From positions 1 to 14,009 of the forward strand of contig JAOXYB010034807.1 of NCBI GenBank assembly GCA_028565635.1: a stretch of 14,009 bases of DNA, given 5' to 3'. Of this stretch, positions 1-8,680 are shown piece by piece. The stretch's first letter is position 1, and every line of letters starts with the position of its first letter. A program made the translations under genes and the position numbers. Below the pieces are notes generated by a model. The model did no database searches. It saw only the letters and a list, made by a program, of their open reading frames with translations, and was not told the DNA's origin. This DNA is from Phoronis ovalis. Taxonomy: Eukaryota; Phoronida; Phoronidae.

Positions 1-3000
1 GTTTTCCTTTGCAATACTTCTCCGTAAAACTCATCAAACAAGATAAACGGACGAGAACAACTGACATTTAATGGCAACAAATTAAACATTTATCATTTAA
101 GTATCCGGTAGTATGCCATGAGGTAGGGTTACAACGCAAAACTATTATTTTGTATTCATGATTTATTTCACCATAGGTTTGTATAGGCTGGCTGCATGTC
201 TTCGAGGTCACATAGAAGACATGGTACTTGCCTACGTTTCGTGGAGACCTTTTAGATGATATTTTAAACGTTCTGCTATTTCAAACTTGTTATTACATAG
301 TTATGCTTTGTGGAACAGATATTTTTTACATTTTTCTATTTTACCTTCCCATTGTAATTAAGTGTACAGAGTGAAAGAGGAGAAAATGCTTACATGGATC
401 CGATATTATATAGATATCCGATATTTGCCTATTTGACTTGAAGTTATCACACAACAATAAATTTGTTTATGAATTCTCAAACTTGACTTTACTAATTTGA
501 ATTAAATGAACAATTAGAATACTTTAAGCTTTAAAAGTTACAATTAATATTTCTGATATGGCAAAATTTAAATATCAGAATAAACAAATCAAGAATCATT
601 GACTGGGGCAAAGCTATAATTACCTTCATCTTCTGAATTTTTTACATATATAAACAACTCAAATTTCAAGGTCCAAGCAGCAATTTATTTTGATCTACTT
701 TAATGGCAATAAGACTAAGAGTACATGTTCTAGATTTCTAGTTAAATTACAAGCTCAGATAAATATTCTTAATAACAAAATTCGTTCCTACAATTAATTT
801 ACCAGATACATGTAGTATATTTATTTCTACAGGTATAATATTTACATTAAATGGTGAATTGCTTGCTCTTTTTTTACTGAAAAGCAATTGTTTTTCAAAA
901 TGTCAATGCGTATGCCTGAATTAATGCTTAATCCAGCTGAAAGCTACATACATCATAGCAAAATGATTTGAAATGAACAGATTTTGTTTCGATATGGTAT
1001 TACTATGGTTATATACTAGTATGTAATAACAATCAAGCAGAAGCTAGCATCATAAGTATTTATCAGATGTCCTTAAACATGTGTAGAACAAACATCATAT
1101 GAGTCTTACAAATCAAATGTTTGCATACTAAAAGGAAAAATACCATTAAAGTCCTCAAAACGTTTCTCCATAATGGCTTTTAAAAATTCCAATTGCTCAC
1201 AGAATCTACTAGTAAACTAGATAACTTATTAGACCTTTATGCATAGAGCAAATTCAGGTAAAACTTCTGATTTGTATCCACGGAAGTGGGTCAGTATAAA
1301 ACAATTTAGGTGAATGAAAATTAATTTTAAGTCCTAATTAATGACTGTTAGTTAGACAGTTCTGGTTCTTGCTGATCATTCTTGTATGCATATAATTATC
1401 TCGTAACACTAGCTGGAGACCGAGATACATCGTGACATATTGAAGAAAGCAACCTTACCTTACATCCACTTAGTGGAAATTTGCTATTTTAACATTATCA
1501 TTATATATGCAATATTTCGGTAACTCTTTATGCAGACCTCGGATACAGAGAAGTTATTTTCATTCGAAGACAATTGGTTGGGACCATTGATAAACCATCA
1601 TGACTAAAATTGTTTAATGATCACGTACACTTTTTGAATCATAAGCATTTTAGCTATTTTTGAAAAAACTAGAATATATAAACGTTATGTGGAAACACTC
1701 ATTATAGGGTGGCCTTTTTGAATATGGCAGCCATATTAGATAACAATTCCTATGGCCACTCTTTCAGTAACAAGTACAACAATATTTATAAACAGTCAAA
1801 GAAAGAAATCACGTGTCCAATTATTTTGGTATCCATCTTGGTTTTGGTGGCCATTTTGAAAAACTTCAGCTGAGCTTCAGATACAAATCTCTAACTCATC
1901 ATGTGTACCTTATTTCTTGCTTATATAAACATATGTGATTCACCCTTATCTCTTCATTTAATATTGCTGGACGAAATTATTTGTTAATCTCGCATCCTAG
2001 TTTGTGTCCTAGCACCACAAAGATTCTATTTCCTATAGCTTCCTGTGATAAAGGAACAACTAATAAAATATATTCACTTAGAATTCAGCTATTACAAAAC
2101 CAACACAAACCAGGCTTTCGTTCCAATCCCAAAATCTGACACCAAGTTGCAATACAGAAAATACAAAGTTTAGGTCGCTATAAAAGTATGTCATAAAGGG
2201 GACAACATTTATAACATACAATTGCATGGTGTTATCTAAAAAGAATAAACACTAAGAAATCCAATAAGTAGACGCCTCACAAGAAATAAGTCAACGAGTG
2301 TATAGCATAATTTATTTCTAATAGATATCATTATAAATGAGAAAACATGTTAAATAGGATTGAACGTCCATTTCAATAGATAATGCCAATTTTATTTCTT
2401 TAAAATAGCAATTTTAAGCTGTTACTTTATATCTCTTATGCTCAAAAGTATGACTATTGACAATGCATTCTATTATTATAATGTTTTAACTTCTTAAAAA
2501 TGCATGTCACTACTTCAAAATGTAGTTGCTGTGAAAAATTTGCCAGTTGGTTTACCTTTTGGGTATCAAAAATGATTTACCACGGATTTCCCAGTGCAGG
2601 GTGGTTCTAGGTTTGAAAAGCCTCGAAATGCAGGGGTAATCATGTAAAGTCGTTGGTACAAGACTATAAATCTCAGCTTTACAAGGTCTTAACTGGTCGG
2701 GTCGCCGGGTATTGACATTAGGTCAAAATACATTTAAAGATACCTTTAACGTTTATCATTAACTGCTTGATTATAAACTTCAAGGTGACATATATCTGAT
2801 TAACAGGTATATAATCACTATGCAACATACCGCTCTGTCACTATTTGACTTTAAAGATGACAATTTTATCAAAGATATGCAATTGAGTTTATTACTTAAA
2901 TGATAGCTGTTTTAAAAATATTTCCATTAGTTTCCATTGTTTTAGTAAAAATTGTAATGCATACTGATTAAAAATTATCAAGTTAGACCGGTCATCAGCG

Positions 3001-4654
3001 GTATCTAAAAATGTATTTTATTATTCTAGAACATAATGACATTCAAGACGAGTGTGTAAATAAAGTGTGAACATTTTTATGGAGGCCCAAACAAACTGTA
3101 GAATGCTCCCTCTTTCTTGGAGTTACATAATGCAATCGTCTCAGATGTTTTATCGTTCATAATGTTCATAGTGTTGGACAATTTCAGAGCAAATTGGGTT
3201 ATAATGTTCACACTCCCACTGCATATGGAAAAAAATATTTATCTTCCCCAATCTCAAATGCAATGTCAGATAAATGAACTAAATTTCTACTATCAGTTTA
3301 AAAAGTCTTTTTTTCATTCCATTATTATGTAGCGCGTTTTTCTTTCAAATTGTTTGTTCAGTATTTGAGTTAATTGCCTAAAGCTATATGAGAAAACTAG
3401 GTAATCGGGGAAAAACAAGATTGCAATTGCAAGTGTCTCATACCGTTAGTCACAGCAACCTGCTTACTCTGTAAACCATACATTAGATAAGATACAACAT
3501 GGGCTTTAACTAACACAATTATAAATTTCACGCTAATTTGGTAATGTATAATTTTCTAATTGATATACATTCTCGATCATTTATTAGTGTCGGATTTAGA
3601 TATTTGATAATGCTATGGTATATGATCTTCTACTGTAAATGCCCAAAAGTAGTAGTTTGCTTTATTGCGTACCTTGCTTTGATACAGCATTCTAATTGGG
3701 CAATTCGCAGTCACGTAATAGTTGGTGAATTTACTGGCTGGTCAGGTATTATAACGCACCGGCCATAAAACACCTACATCTTAAAATGTGTACAATTTGA
3801 CCAGAATAGGTGTGATAAACAATAAACTTAGTTTATACAAATAAGGCCCTAAGTATTATCAGATGTTTACAGTTTGCATACTAGTATATTCATAATCATT
3901 ACATACGCTTACTTTTCCATTAAATTACCTTCCAACAACCTCGTTAACTTATAGATTAACTTCACCATCAGATATGCATTCCCGAAGATTCAAACATTAT
4001 GATTGACCATGACCCGGTGAATTAATATACACAAAATAGCAGCCCCCATCATCCAGTTACTTCTGGTTACAATGTGTTATCGATTTTACAATCTATTTCA
4101 TAATTTTACCTATACAATTGCAATAACTTAAGAAATATAACATAATAACATAAATTAAACTCACCCTGAAGACGTTGTAACACAAGTTTGTGCCGTGTAT
4201 TGTCATATAACCGCAAATCCGCTCACAGTATATATATATATTAAACTAAAACTGGAAACTGGAAATTATATAGAAAGATATGCATTTACAAAGATATGTT
4301 TAATTAAGTGGATGATAAGCTGTTTAAAGATGCAAATTATGTGATTTTGTTCAAAATTCATTGACTTGAACTTAGCTAAATTAAGCTACAAAGATAAAAT
4401 AGGAACACTTAAACAAAGTTAGTGGTTAACTTATAAAGAAATAGTATCATGCTTACAGTACATTTGTTTCCTACATTATACTTACTATAATCATTTGGTT
4501 TTCCAAAACATTCACTATTATGTATGCTTGTTACAATTATGAATTAGATACTGTAGTTTTACACGAATGAGCCTATAAGATGCCATCTGTTGCATTATTT
4601 TAAGATGCCTAAATTGAAGAAACACCTTTAAGAGTAATAGTTCTTTTTTTGCAG
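1..4654. other. Long non-coding AT-rich stretch, probably an intron
   Basis: I see no coding stretch, RNA gene or recognisable element here. Open frames at 3117-3332 and 3538-3768 (+) are low-complexity, full of hydrophobic AT-rich codons, and have no splice signals. Because the stretch ends in a strong 3' splice site at 4641-4654, the simplest reading is the last intron of a + strand gene entering from the left. Minor structure: a 9-bp perfect hairpin (551-559 with 572-580), a short TA run near 4230-4240, and a somewhat GC-richer patch near 2580-2710 that I could not assign. The intron reading is inference. Confidence 0.5.
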
Positions 4655-4758
4655 GCAAGACAGCTATCAGAGCCCCTGGTTCACGCACCAATGATATTTC
4701 ATCAAGGGACTACGAGTTACACACAATGGATTTACTCAAACTTTACGAAGAACCCTAA
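4655..4758 (+). CDS. Candidate terminal coding exon of a + strand gene, function unknown
   Basis: A long pyrimidine run ending in TTTTTTTGCAG (to 4654) is a textbook 3' splice site. The favoured frame uses GC at 4655-4656 to complete a split codon, runs from AAG at 4657 for 33 codons and stops at TAA 4756-4758. The tail is polar and charged, with segments such as SSRDYELHTMDLLKLYEEP, like a cytoplasmic C-terminus with a tyrosine and a dileucine. A second frame starting at GCA 4655 is also open to TAA 4763-4765 and contains QWIYSNFTKNPKE, so the frame is not settled. The composition is richer in GC than the flanks. An AATAAA follows about 160 bases after the stop. I do not recognise the protein. 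Earlier exons lie outside the window or are too short to see. Confidence 0.5.
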
Positions 4759-4918
4759 AGAATAAAAATATACACAGACAATATCTGAAGCAGTTTGGAA
4801 ATAACTGGTTGTATAATTTTAAAGTTCCAACAGGCCTTACTTTACTTGTGTAGGATTAAATTTAGAGGACTTGACTAGCTAAACCACGATTTATCTGTTT
4901 ATATTTGTATAGACAAGC

Positions 4919-4924
4919 AATAAA
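4919..4924 (+). terminator. Polyadenylation signal AATAAA
   Basis: A canonical AATAAA lies about 160 bases after the candidate stop codon, in an AT-rich stretch suited to a 3' UTR. A GT-rich run (TGTGTGTATATGTATGT near 4955-4972) follows at a distance usual for a downstream GU element. Another AATAAA overlaps the alternative stop at 4761-4766, but it is too close to the stop to be the obvious choice. Confidence 0.45.
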
Positions 4925-5090
4925 ATAATGTGTAGATTGTTTCAGCAAAGGACTAATGTGTGTATATGTATGTAAAAGTAAAGTCGAGAGTTGTTTTCAA
5001 TGCTGCAAATATCAAGAAAAAGGACATTTTTAAAACCATATATAAAACTGAGTCAAAGAAAATATGTCTAATTTTTGATTACATGTATAT

Positions 5091-5096
5091 AATAAA
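5091..5096 (+). terminator. Second possible polyadenylation signal AATAAA
   Basis: A second canonical AATAAA on the + strand could give a longer 3' UTR for the exon at 4655. No independent support is visible, and in AT-rich DNA this hexamer is common by chance. Confidence 0.2.
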
Positions 5097-5130
5097 CGTC
5101 TGATAACTATTCATATAGTAAATGAATGAT

Positions 5131-5406
5131 TCATATTGATGTGCATAAAATTGTGTGTTTTGTGTTATCTAATGTTCTGCATCTGTTGCAGTTGAAAAGT
5201 TTATATGCTGAATAAATTTGTGTCACATTGCATGATTCAATACTGAGTTTGTGCCTTGTACTTGGTTTCAGACTGTATAAGTAGTGTACAGAGGGAATAC
5301 CTGTATCTAACTTAGAAAAGTCATTGAAAAGTGTCAGAAAGCTAATGATACGCTGCATATCTTTAAATTCCTGACTGGTTCCTTCTGGAACAAAACAACT
5401 TACCAT
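5131..5406 (-). CDS. Minus-strand open frame over the downstream duplicate, unknown
   Basis: An ATG at 5406-5404 opens a 91-codon frame that contains the downstream copy of the duplicated segment (EGTSQEFKDMQRIISFL). It then continues through KPSTRHKLSIESCN and a cysteine-rich NCNRCRTLDN stretch before the stop at 5131. If the copy is a spliced exon, the true start would be the acceptor at 5384 and the ATG would be incidental. I see no clear minus-strand AATAAA directly beyond the stop. The order relative to the 4655 exon would make the two genes tail to tail. Function is unknown, and a chance open frame cannot be excluded. Confidence 0.25.
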   Translation of the reverse strand: MVSCFVPEGTSQEFKDMQRIISFLTLFNDFSKLDTGIPSVHYLYSLKPSTRHKLSIESCNVTQIYSAYKLFNCNRCRTLDNTKHTILCTSI

Positions 5407-5530
5407 GTATAAGTGGTGTAAGCAGTTATAATTACAGAAAGTATTGTGTCTTCTAAGGAAAACTGAGGAAGACTAACGATACGCAGTGTATATTTAAGTT
5501 CCTGACTGTTCCTTCTTCTGGAACAAAATA
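5275..5530. repeat. Tandem duplication, unit about 130 bp, two diverged copies
   Basis: Copy 1 spans about 5275-5399 and copy 2 about 5407-5530. Both begin with GTATAAGTRGTGTA and end in the same order of blocks: a GATACGC motif, a CTGACTG motif, then CCTTCTGGAACAAAA, with a TTC insertion in copy 2. The right halves match closely and the left halves are diverged. On the minus strand each copy carries TTTTGTTCCAG followed by an open frame, so the duplicated unit may include an exon and its acceptor. Confidence 0.7.
5404..5517 (-). CDS. Candidate minus-strand exon, upstream copy of the duplication
   Basis: Read on the minus strand, a pyrimidine-rich TTTTGTTCCAG acceptor precedes position 5517 and a perfect donor GTAAGT (5403-5398) follows position 5404. 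The interval is 114 bases, a whole number of codons. One frame is open and reads RRNSQELKYTLRIVSL and onward. The downstream copy (5384 and lower) encodes the related EGTSQEFKDMQRIISFL. Matching positions show conservative changes (L/F, V/I, synonymous AGT/AGC), which hints at coding constraint. No family is recognised. The donor and the next acceptor are separated by only 19 bases, too short for normal splicing between the two copies. A decayed exon or chance signals are both possible. Confidence 0.3.
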
Positions 5531-5904
5531 TTCTGCATATACATTTCAATTCGTGTAGTTTCCAGCAGAAAAAAAATATTCCGGTAGGTATAATAAGAAG
5601 AAACATGGTGTGTGCTCAAAGTGTCCGCTTCACATTGTTCCTTTTGTTCCTCTACGAAGGAAGCCTGTGTGTGATCTATAGATAGCTCTAGGAACATCCT
5701 TTATATGTATGAACATGTCTTGTACCATTACCCTGTTAGCGGTGTTTATGCTCACCTCACCTCTGTCTATTTGGGTCGATTTTTTGTATGACATTATTAT
5801 CAAAATAAACGTTAAAGTTTGCATTTATTTAAAAGTTCATGTATGTGTTAACTTGTGAATGTCGAAAGCCTGTGCTTTACTAAGTAAACGCACTTTGCAC
5901 ATTT
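5531..5904. other. No supported gene
   Basis: Two overlapping minus-strand open frames (5494-5697 and 5630-5824) are under 70 codons and lack convincing splice context. I see no repeat or RNA gene here. Confidence 0.5.
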
Positions 5905-6050
5905 GGACTAATGCTGATCCAGCGTTGATAAACTATGGCCAACCGTTAGGAGAATTTTACTTTGTTCCAATATTGGTAGCAAACGCTGTGCCAATATAAG
6001 TGTAAAGTTCTACATCATCTGTTGGAACAATGCTGGCTTAGCATTAGTCC
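5905..6050. repeat. Foldback repeat, MITE-like
   Basis: The outer arms 5905-5927 and 6028-6050 are inverted and match at 20 of 23 positions; the left arm begins GGACTAATGCT. Partly matching inverted segments continue inward: GAATTTTACTTTGTTCC... faces the complement of GTGTAAAGTTC..., and palindromic CCAATATTGG-type motifs occur inside. The whole is about 146 bp. I see no open frame in it. The form fits a non-autonomous foldback element, but no target-site duplication was identified. Confidence 0.6.
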
Positions 6051-6296
6051 CGATTTCTTAAGTTCGCACTATGCCTCAGACATACTTGCAAACTGTCCCG
6101 ATACCGGCAGGACTGTCCTGACTTTTGCCCAAGTCCTGCGTCCCTCTTTTTAAAAGCAGAGTGACTAGTGAGGGAGACAAATTTTCCTTTCCTCAATCAT
6201 CTGTTTAATCCATTACAATCACAAACGGTTAAGACAAGTGAAGTATATTCCTTGTGAAATCACCACAATCAAAGCTCTTTAGACTATTTTTTTTTA

Positions 6297-6354
6297 AATC
6301 TCACCACTTGGTGCGATGAACTTCAAGAAGTACAATGCGCCCAGTGGTGAGATT
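6297..6354. repeat. Tight hairpin, 28-nt arms
   Basis: Arm 6297-6324 (begins AATCTCACCACT) is inverted at 6327-6354 (ends AGTGGTGAGATT). Matches are 23 of 28, and two of the mismatches become G-U pairs in RNA. Only two bases separate the arms, though terminal mismatches would open a larger loop. It could be a small foldback element or a transcript hairpin. I see no flanking evidence for a microRNA gene. Confidence 0.55.
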
Positions 6355-6789
6355 ATGAAATAAGCTAGTTAAATTTCTCCTTATAATACTGTACAGTCTA
6401 ATGCATATTGTGAGACGTTCAGAAACTAAGCACAGAGTACCTTTGCCAATTAGGCAAAAACACAAGGGACGGACATGGACAGGAAGGTGTATATGCTGTG
6501 AAAATACTGAAGTAAGAAACCCTGTGAATTGCTCGTTTGAAAAATAAACATTAAATAAATGTTCAGAATACAAATTGTTATCAGTAAAGTCCCACACTGC
6601 CAACAGACAGCCTTCTGAAAGAAGCAAAATGTGCAACTTACAAACCTCGCCACATTGACAACAATTTGTATTTTCTGAAACATTTATATTACGGAAAAAC
6701 AGTGAAAAAGTAGCATGTTGTTTGAATAACTTTAATCTAGAGTTTGGTGTACAAGAAATATAATTTGAAAGCTTTGTTATCAAACACAA
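6301..6789 (-). CDS. Longest open frame in the window, 162 codons, doubtful
   Basis: This minus-strand frame runs 162 codons without a stop. It begins at TTG right after an in-frame TAA and contains no internal methionine, so it is not a complete gene. It carries a cysteine cluster NCCQCGEVCK and hydrophobic stretches. Its 3' end runs through the 6297-6354 hairpin. An upstream in-frame ATG (reading MEKMAS) is cut off by the TAA. It could be part of a spliced exon, an old pseudogene or chance; I do not recognise it. A frame this long is uncommon but not impossible by chance at this base composition. Confidence 0.2.
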   Translation of the reverse strand: MCLITKLSNYISCTPNSRLKLFKQHATFSLFFRNINVSENTNCCQCGEVCKLHILLLSEGCLLAVWDFTDNNLYSEHLFNVYFSNEQFTGFLTSVFSQHIHLPVHVRPLCFCLIGKGTLCLVSERLTICIRLYSIIRRNLTSLFHNLTTGRIVLLEVHRTKW

Positions 6790-6892
6790 TTATGAAGCCA
6801 TCTTCTCCATGTAAAATGTGGCGCAGTTTGTCAAGGCAAGAGCCCTCGAATGCACCCGATAGCAGGAATTTGCACCAAATGACATACTGGTC
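6737..6892 (-). pseudogene. Protein-like 51-codon patch, possible decayed exon
   Basis: After an in-frame TAG that also forms a weak AG acceptor, a minus-strand frame runs from GAC at 6892 to TAG at 6739-6737. It reads through CKFLLSGAFEGSCLDKLRH and ILHGEDGFIIVFDNKAFKLY, and looks like a folded-domain segment. It lies one base out of frame with the 162-codon frame at 6301-6789. The opposite strand is also open here, reading PCKMWRSLSRQEPSNAPDSR up to TAA at 6894, so the coding strand is uncertain. The patch is richer in GC than its surroundings. I do not recognise a family; a remnant of a transposon or a captured exon is the likeliest origin. Confidence 0.3.
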
Positions 6893-7250
6893 CTAACACT
6901 TCCTATTCAGAAACTATCATCTTTCAAAATTAACAAAAATGATGAAAATTCTCATACAACCATTAATATTCCAATGGCCTTGGCTTGTTATTATCAAGCG
7001 AAAAATAAATATTTCCTTTTTAATGATCTGATTTTTTTTGATTTTTTTTATTAAATGCAAAAAACGATAGTTTTTGAATAGGAAAGTGTTACATAGGACC
7101 AATATGTCAGATATTGGGCATATATTAGGGCTACTCTGCCAGCGGGCATTTTCCTGGATACAAATGTCCCCACTTTTCATTTACAAAGGTTGCCAAGTAT
7201 GCTCAGACAGCTTCTGACAGGTGGGGCCTTCTATAGTACGTACATGTTTG
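6893..7250. other. No supported gene
   Basis: AT-rich with T and A runs near 7020-7060. The open frame 6917-7180 (-) is lysine and isoleucine rich and looks like noise. Confidence 0.5.
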
Positions 7251-7430
7251 CTGGGTCATGACCCTACTATCGATTGCCTGCCGTAAAGCCATAGGGTCGT
7301 AGCCGAGATAGTTTTAAAACCAGTAAAGTTAGATTCTTGCAAAAACACTCACCGTGTGTCAAAAAATTCAAACCAATATTGTTGTCTTGTTTGTCTCTGA
7401 TACTTGTTCTTGGGTTATCTGTCACTTGAA
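7251..7430 (-). repeat. Dispersed repeat, copy A
   Basis: This is one of four related segments in the window. It shares in order: a palindromic GGGTCATGACCC block, CTACTATCG, GATAGT, TTAAAACCAGT, TTCTTGCAAAAACACTCACC, GTGTGTCAAAAAATTCAA, TCTTGTTTGTCTCT and an ACTTGAA end. Copies C (12379-12508) and A have the same orientation; B (8569-8667) and D (12611-12739) are inverted. It has no open frame of note and looks like a non-autonomous transposon. Confidence 0.65.
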
Positions 7431-7894
7431 CGGAAGCACCCAATGAGGATGATTTTTTATGACTTCATATAGCAAACCAGCATATTTTTATACAGGTCTC
7501 ATGCTTAGATAAACCATGTAGCTTGGAAGGCCATCTCTGTTCCCCACTCACCAGCATGCCGATTTTTTTTTAATTCTCCAGCCAGCTAAAAATGCAGGGG
7601 AACTCTATCTGCCAGCTGAAATTTGCAAAAAAAGATGTTATTTCATGGGGTTGTGTGCTTAAATAAATCATTTAGTGGTGTTGTCTATATATACTTAATA
7701 TAATATATAGATTACAAAGGAGGCTGTATGGATAGTATATCATAAATTTATTTATTTAAAAATATATGGATAGTATATCATTAAGTTGTTTTTTTTAAAA
7801 TATAACGACACATGCTCACCAGGTGACCGTGGTTGTGGGGAATTAGATCTGTTCCCCATTACCAGCTGGATGAACCGTTTAAGGTTTGCCAGCC
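7431..7894. other. No supported gene; low-copy repeat fragments
   Basis: A 16-bp direct repeat, ATGGATAGTATATCAT, occurs at 7728-7743 and 7766-7781. CTGTTCCCCA motifs at 7537 and 7851 face GGGGAACAG motifs at 8317 and 8333. The element at 7903 therefore appears to have landed inside an older repeat. Confidence 0.4.
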
Positions 7895-7902
7895 AGCCAG
7901 AC
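7895..7902. repeat. Target-site duplication, left copy (AGCCAGAC)
   Basis: Perfect 8-bp match to 8302-8309, abutting the outer ends of the two inverted termini. The insertion site lies in a CAGCCAGCCAG tract, so part of the match could be local repetitiveness. The exact fit to both termini makes that unlikely. Confidence 0.8.
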
Positions 7903-8301
7903 CCCGAGGGGGTACTCAAGGTATTTTTAGGTGGGGGTGTGCAGCCCAGTTGAAAATTTTGGATTTGGATTGTATACTTCTTACTGTATTTTTTTGGATT
8001 GCTACCGTAAAGAAATTCAAAATTTTGGATTGCTACCATCCGCTTACAGCAAACAATTTGGATTAATTTTAGGTTTGTATCCATAAAAGTTAAAACGATT
8101 TTTGGAATTTGGTTTGTATCAGTCAGTTCACATAAAAATGGATTGCTATTCAAATATTTTAAAATTTTGGATTGCTACCCTTATATTTCACAAAATTTGG
8201 ATTGCTACCCTTGGATTGGGTTTGCTACCGCAAGCTAAAATTTTGGATTGGGTTCCGCGGCACATCCTCCGTAATCAAAAAACCTTGAGTACCACCCCGG
8301 G
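7903..8301. mobile_element. 399-bp TIR element with 8-bp target duplication
   Basis: The termini are CCCGAGGGGGTACTCAAGGT (7903-7922) and, inverted, CCCGGGGTGGTACTCAAGGT (8301-8282), equal in length and 18 of 20 identical. Directly outside both ends is the perfect 8-bp direct repeat AGCCAGAC (7895-7902 and 8302-8309), a clean target-site duplication. A second shared block, TGTGC-GCC, lies 34 to 36 bases inside each end. No coding capacity exists, so it would be moved in trans. Eight-base duplications are usual for hAT, P and Zisupton-like elements; the CCC-GG ends do not match typical hAT ends, so the superfamily is left open. Overlapping open frames at 7752-8153 (-), 7833-8066 (+) and 8102-8395 (+) are spurious. 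Confidence 0.85.
7959..8256 (+). repeat. Internal array of TTGGATTGCTACC units
   Basis: About ten diverged units lie at roughly 7965, 7994, 8025, 8058, 8102, 8137, 8167, 8197, 8211 and 8243, mostly 29 to 35 bases apart. All are in the same orientation. Several units carry an inserted GGGTT or GGTTT (TTGGATTGGGTTTGCTACC). The array fills nearly all of the element between its terminal blocks. Confidence 0.75.
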
Positions 8302-8309
8302 AGCCAGAC
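8302..8309. repeat. Target-site duplication, right copy (AGCCAGAC)
   Basis: Perfect partner of 7895-7902, directly after the right terminus. Removing 7903-8301 and one copy rejoins a continuous older sequence around CTGGGGAACAGA motifs. Confidence 0.8.
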
Positions 8310-8465
8310 TCATCTGGGGAACAGATATTATGGGGAACAGACTCGATGGGTGCTTCAGCTTGAAGCTTGATTACTACTCTCTAAGTGAATTTTAGCATAC
8401 AAATGCATTATCACTCAGACCAACCCGAAATTTTATTTAGCAGACTTTATTTGGCTGGATATTTG

Positions 8466-8680
8466 CTAGTCCTAGCTTCATGACCCTATTATCGCTGGCC
8501 TGTGGCGAAGCCGTAGGCAAGCGGTAGTAAGGTCATGAAGCTGGGACTAGAAATTTGCTAGTCATGGCGAGTGTTTTTGAAAGAGGCTAACTTCTACTGT
8601 TTTTAACACTATCTGGGCAACGACTCTTCGGTCTCCCAGCGAGCAAGCGATAGTAGGGTCATGAAGCATGGTAGGACTAG
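8466..8680. mobile_element. Foldback element with CTAGTCC ends
   Basis: The left end 8466-8496 (CTAGTCCTAGCTTCATGACC...) is inverted at 8520-8550 with 27 of 31 matches, giving a hairpin with a 23-base loop. It appears a third time, inverted, at 8646-8680 (ending ATGGTAGGACTAG). The 8569-8667 part is copy B of the dispersed repeat. The structure suggests a MITE of about 215 bp with a duplicated inner end. CTAG at both edges is its own complement, so a 4-bp CTAG target duplication cannot be told from part of the terminus. Confidence 0.65.
8569..8667 (+). repeat. Dispersed repeat, copy B
   Basis: It reads GCGAGTGTTTTTGAAAGAGG, then TTTTTAACACTATCTGGGC, then CGATAGTAGGGTCATGAAGC, the reverse orientation of copy A. 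It stops short of the TCAAAAAATTCAA and TTGTCTCT blocks seen in copies A, C and D. Confidence 0.6.

Noticed and set aside
1700-1870. GGCCTTTTTGAATATGGCAGCCAT and GGTGGCCATTTTGAAAAA words suggesting a repeat
   Set aside because: Only scattered similarity between the two stretches; no boundaries, termini or duplication could be defined.
2580-2710. GC-richer patch with GTGGTTCTAGGTTTGAAAAG, considered as a tRNA-derived SINE promoter
   Set aside because: The box B match is poor, no box A lies at the right distance and no cloverleaf could be drawn.
3117-3768. Open frames of 71 and 76 codons in the long left stretch
   Set aside because: AT-driven hydrophobic composition, no splice or start context, no similarity to anything I know.
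6615-6641. A 27-base GTAAGT...TTTCAG sequence on the minus strand that looks like a micro-intron
   Set aside because: It is below usual animal intron size, and its removal would put a stop (TAA) into the surrounding 162-codon frame, whereas retention keeps the frame open.
7752-8395. Open frames of 77 to 133 codons on both strands over the 7903-8301 element
   Set aside because: They arise from the repeating 30-bp units, occur on both strands and start in flanking repeats; there is no coding constraint.
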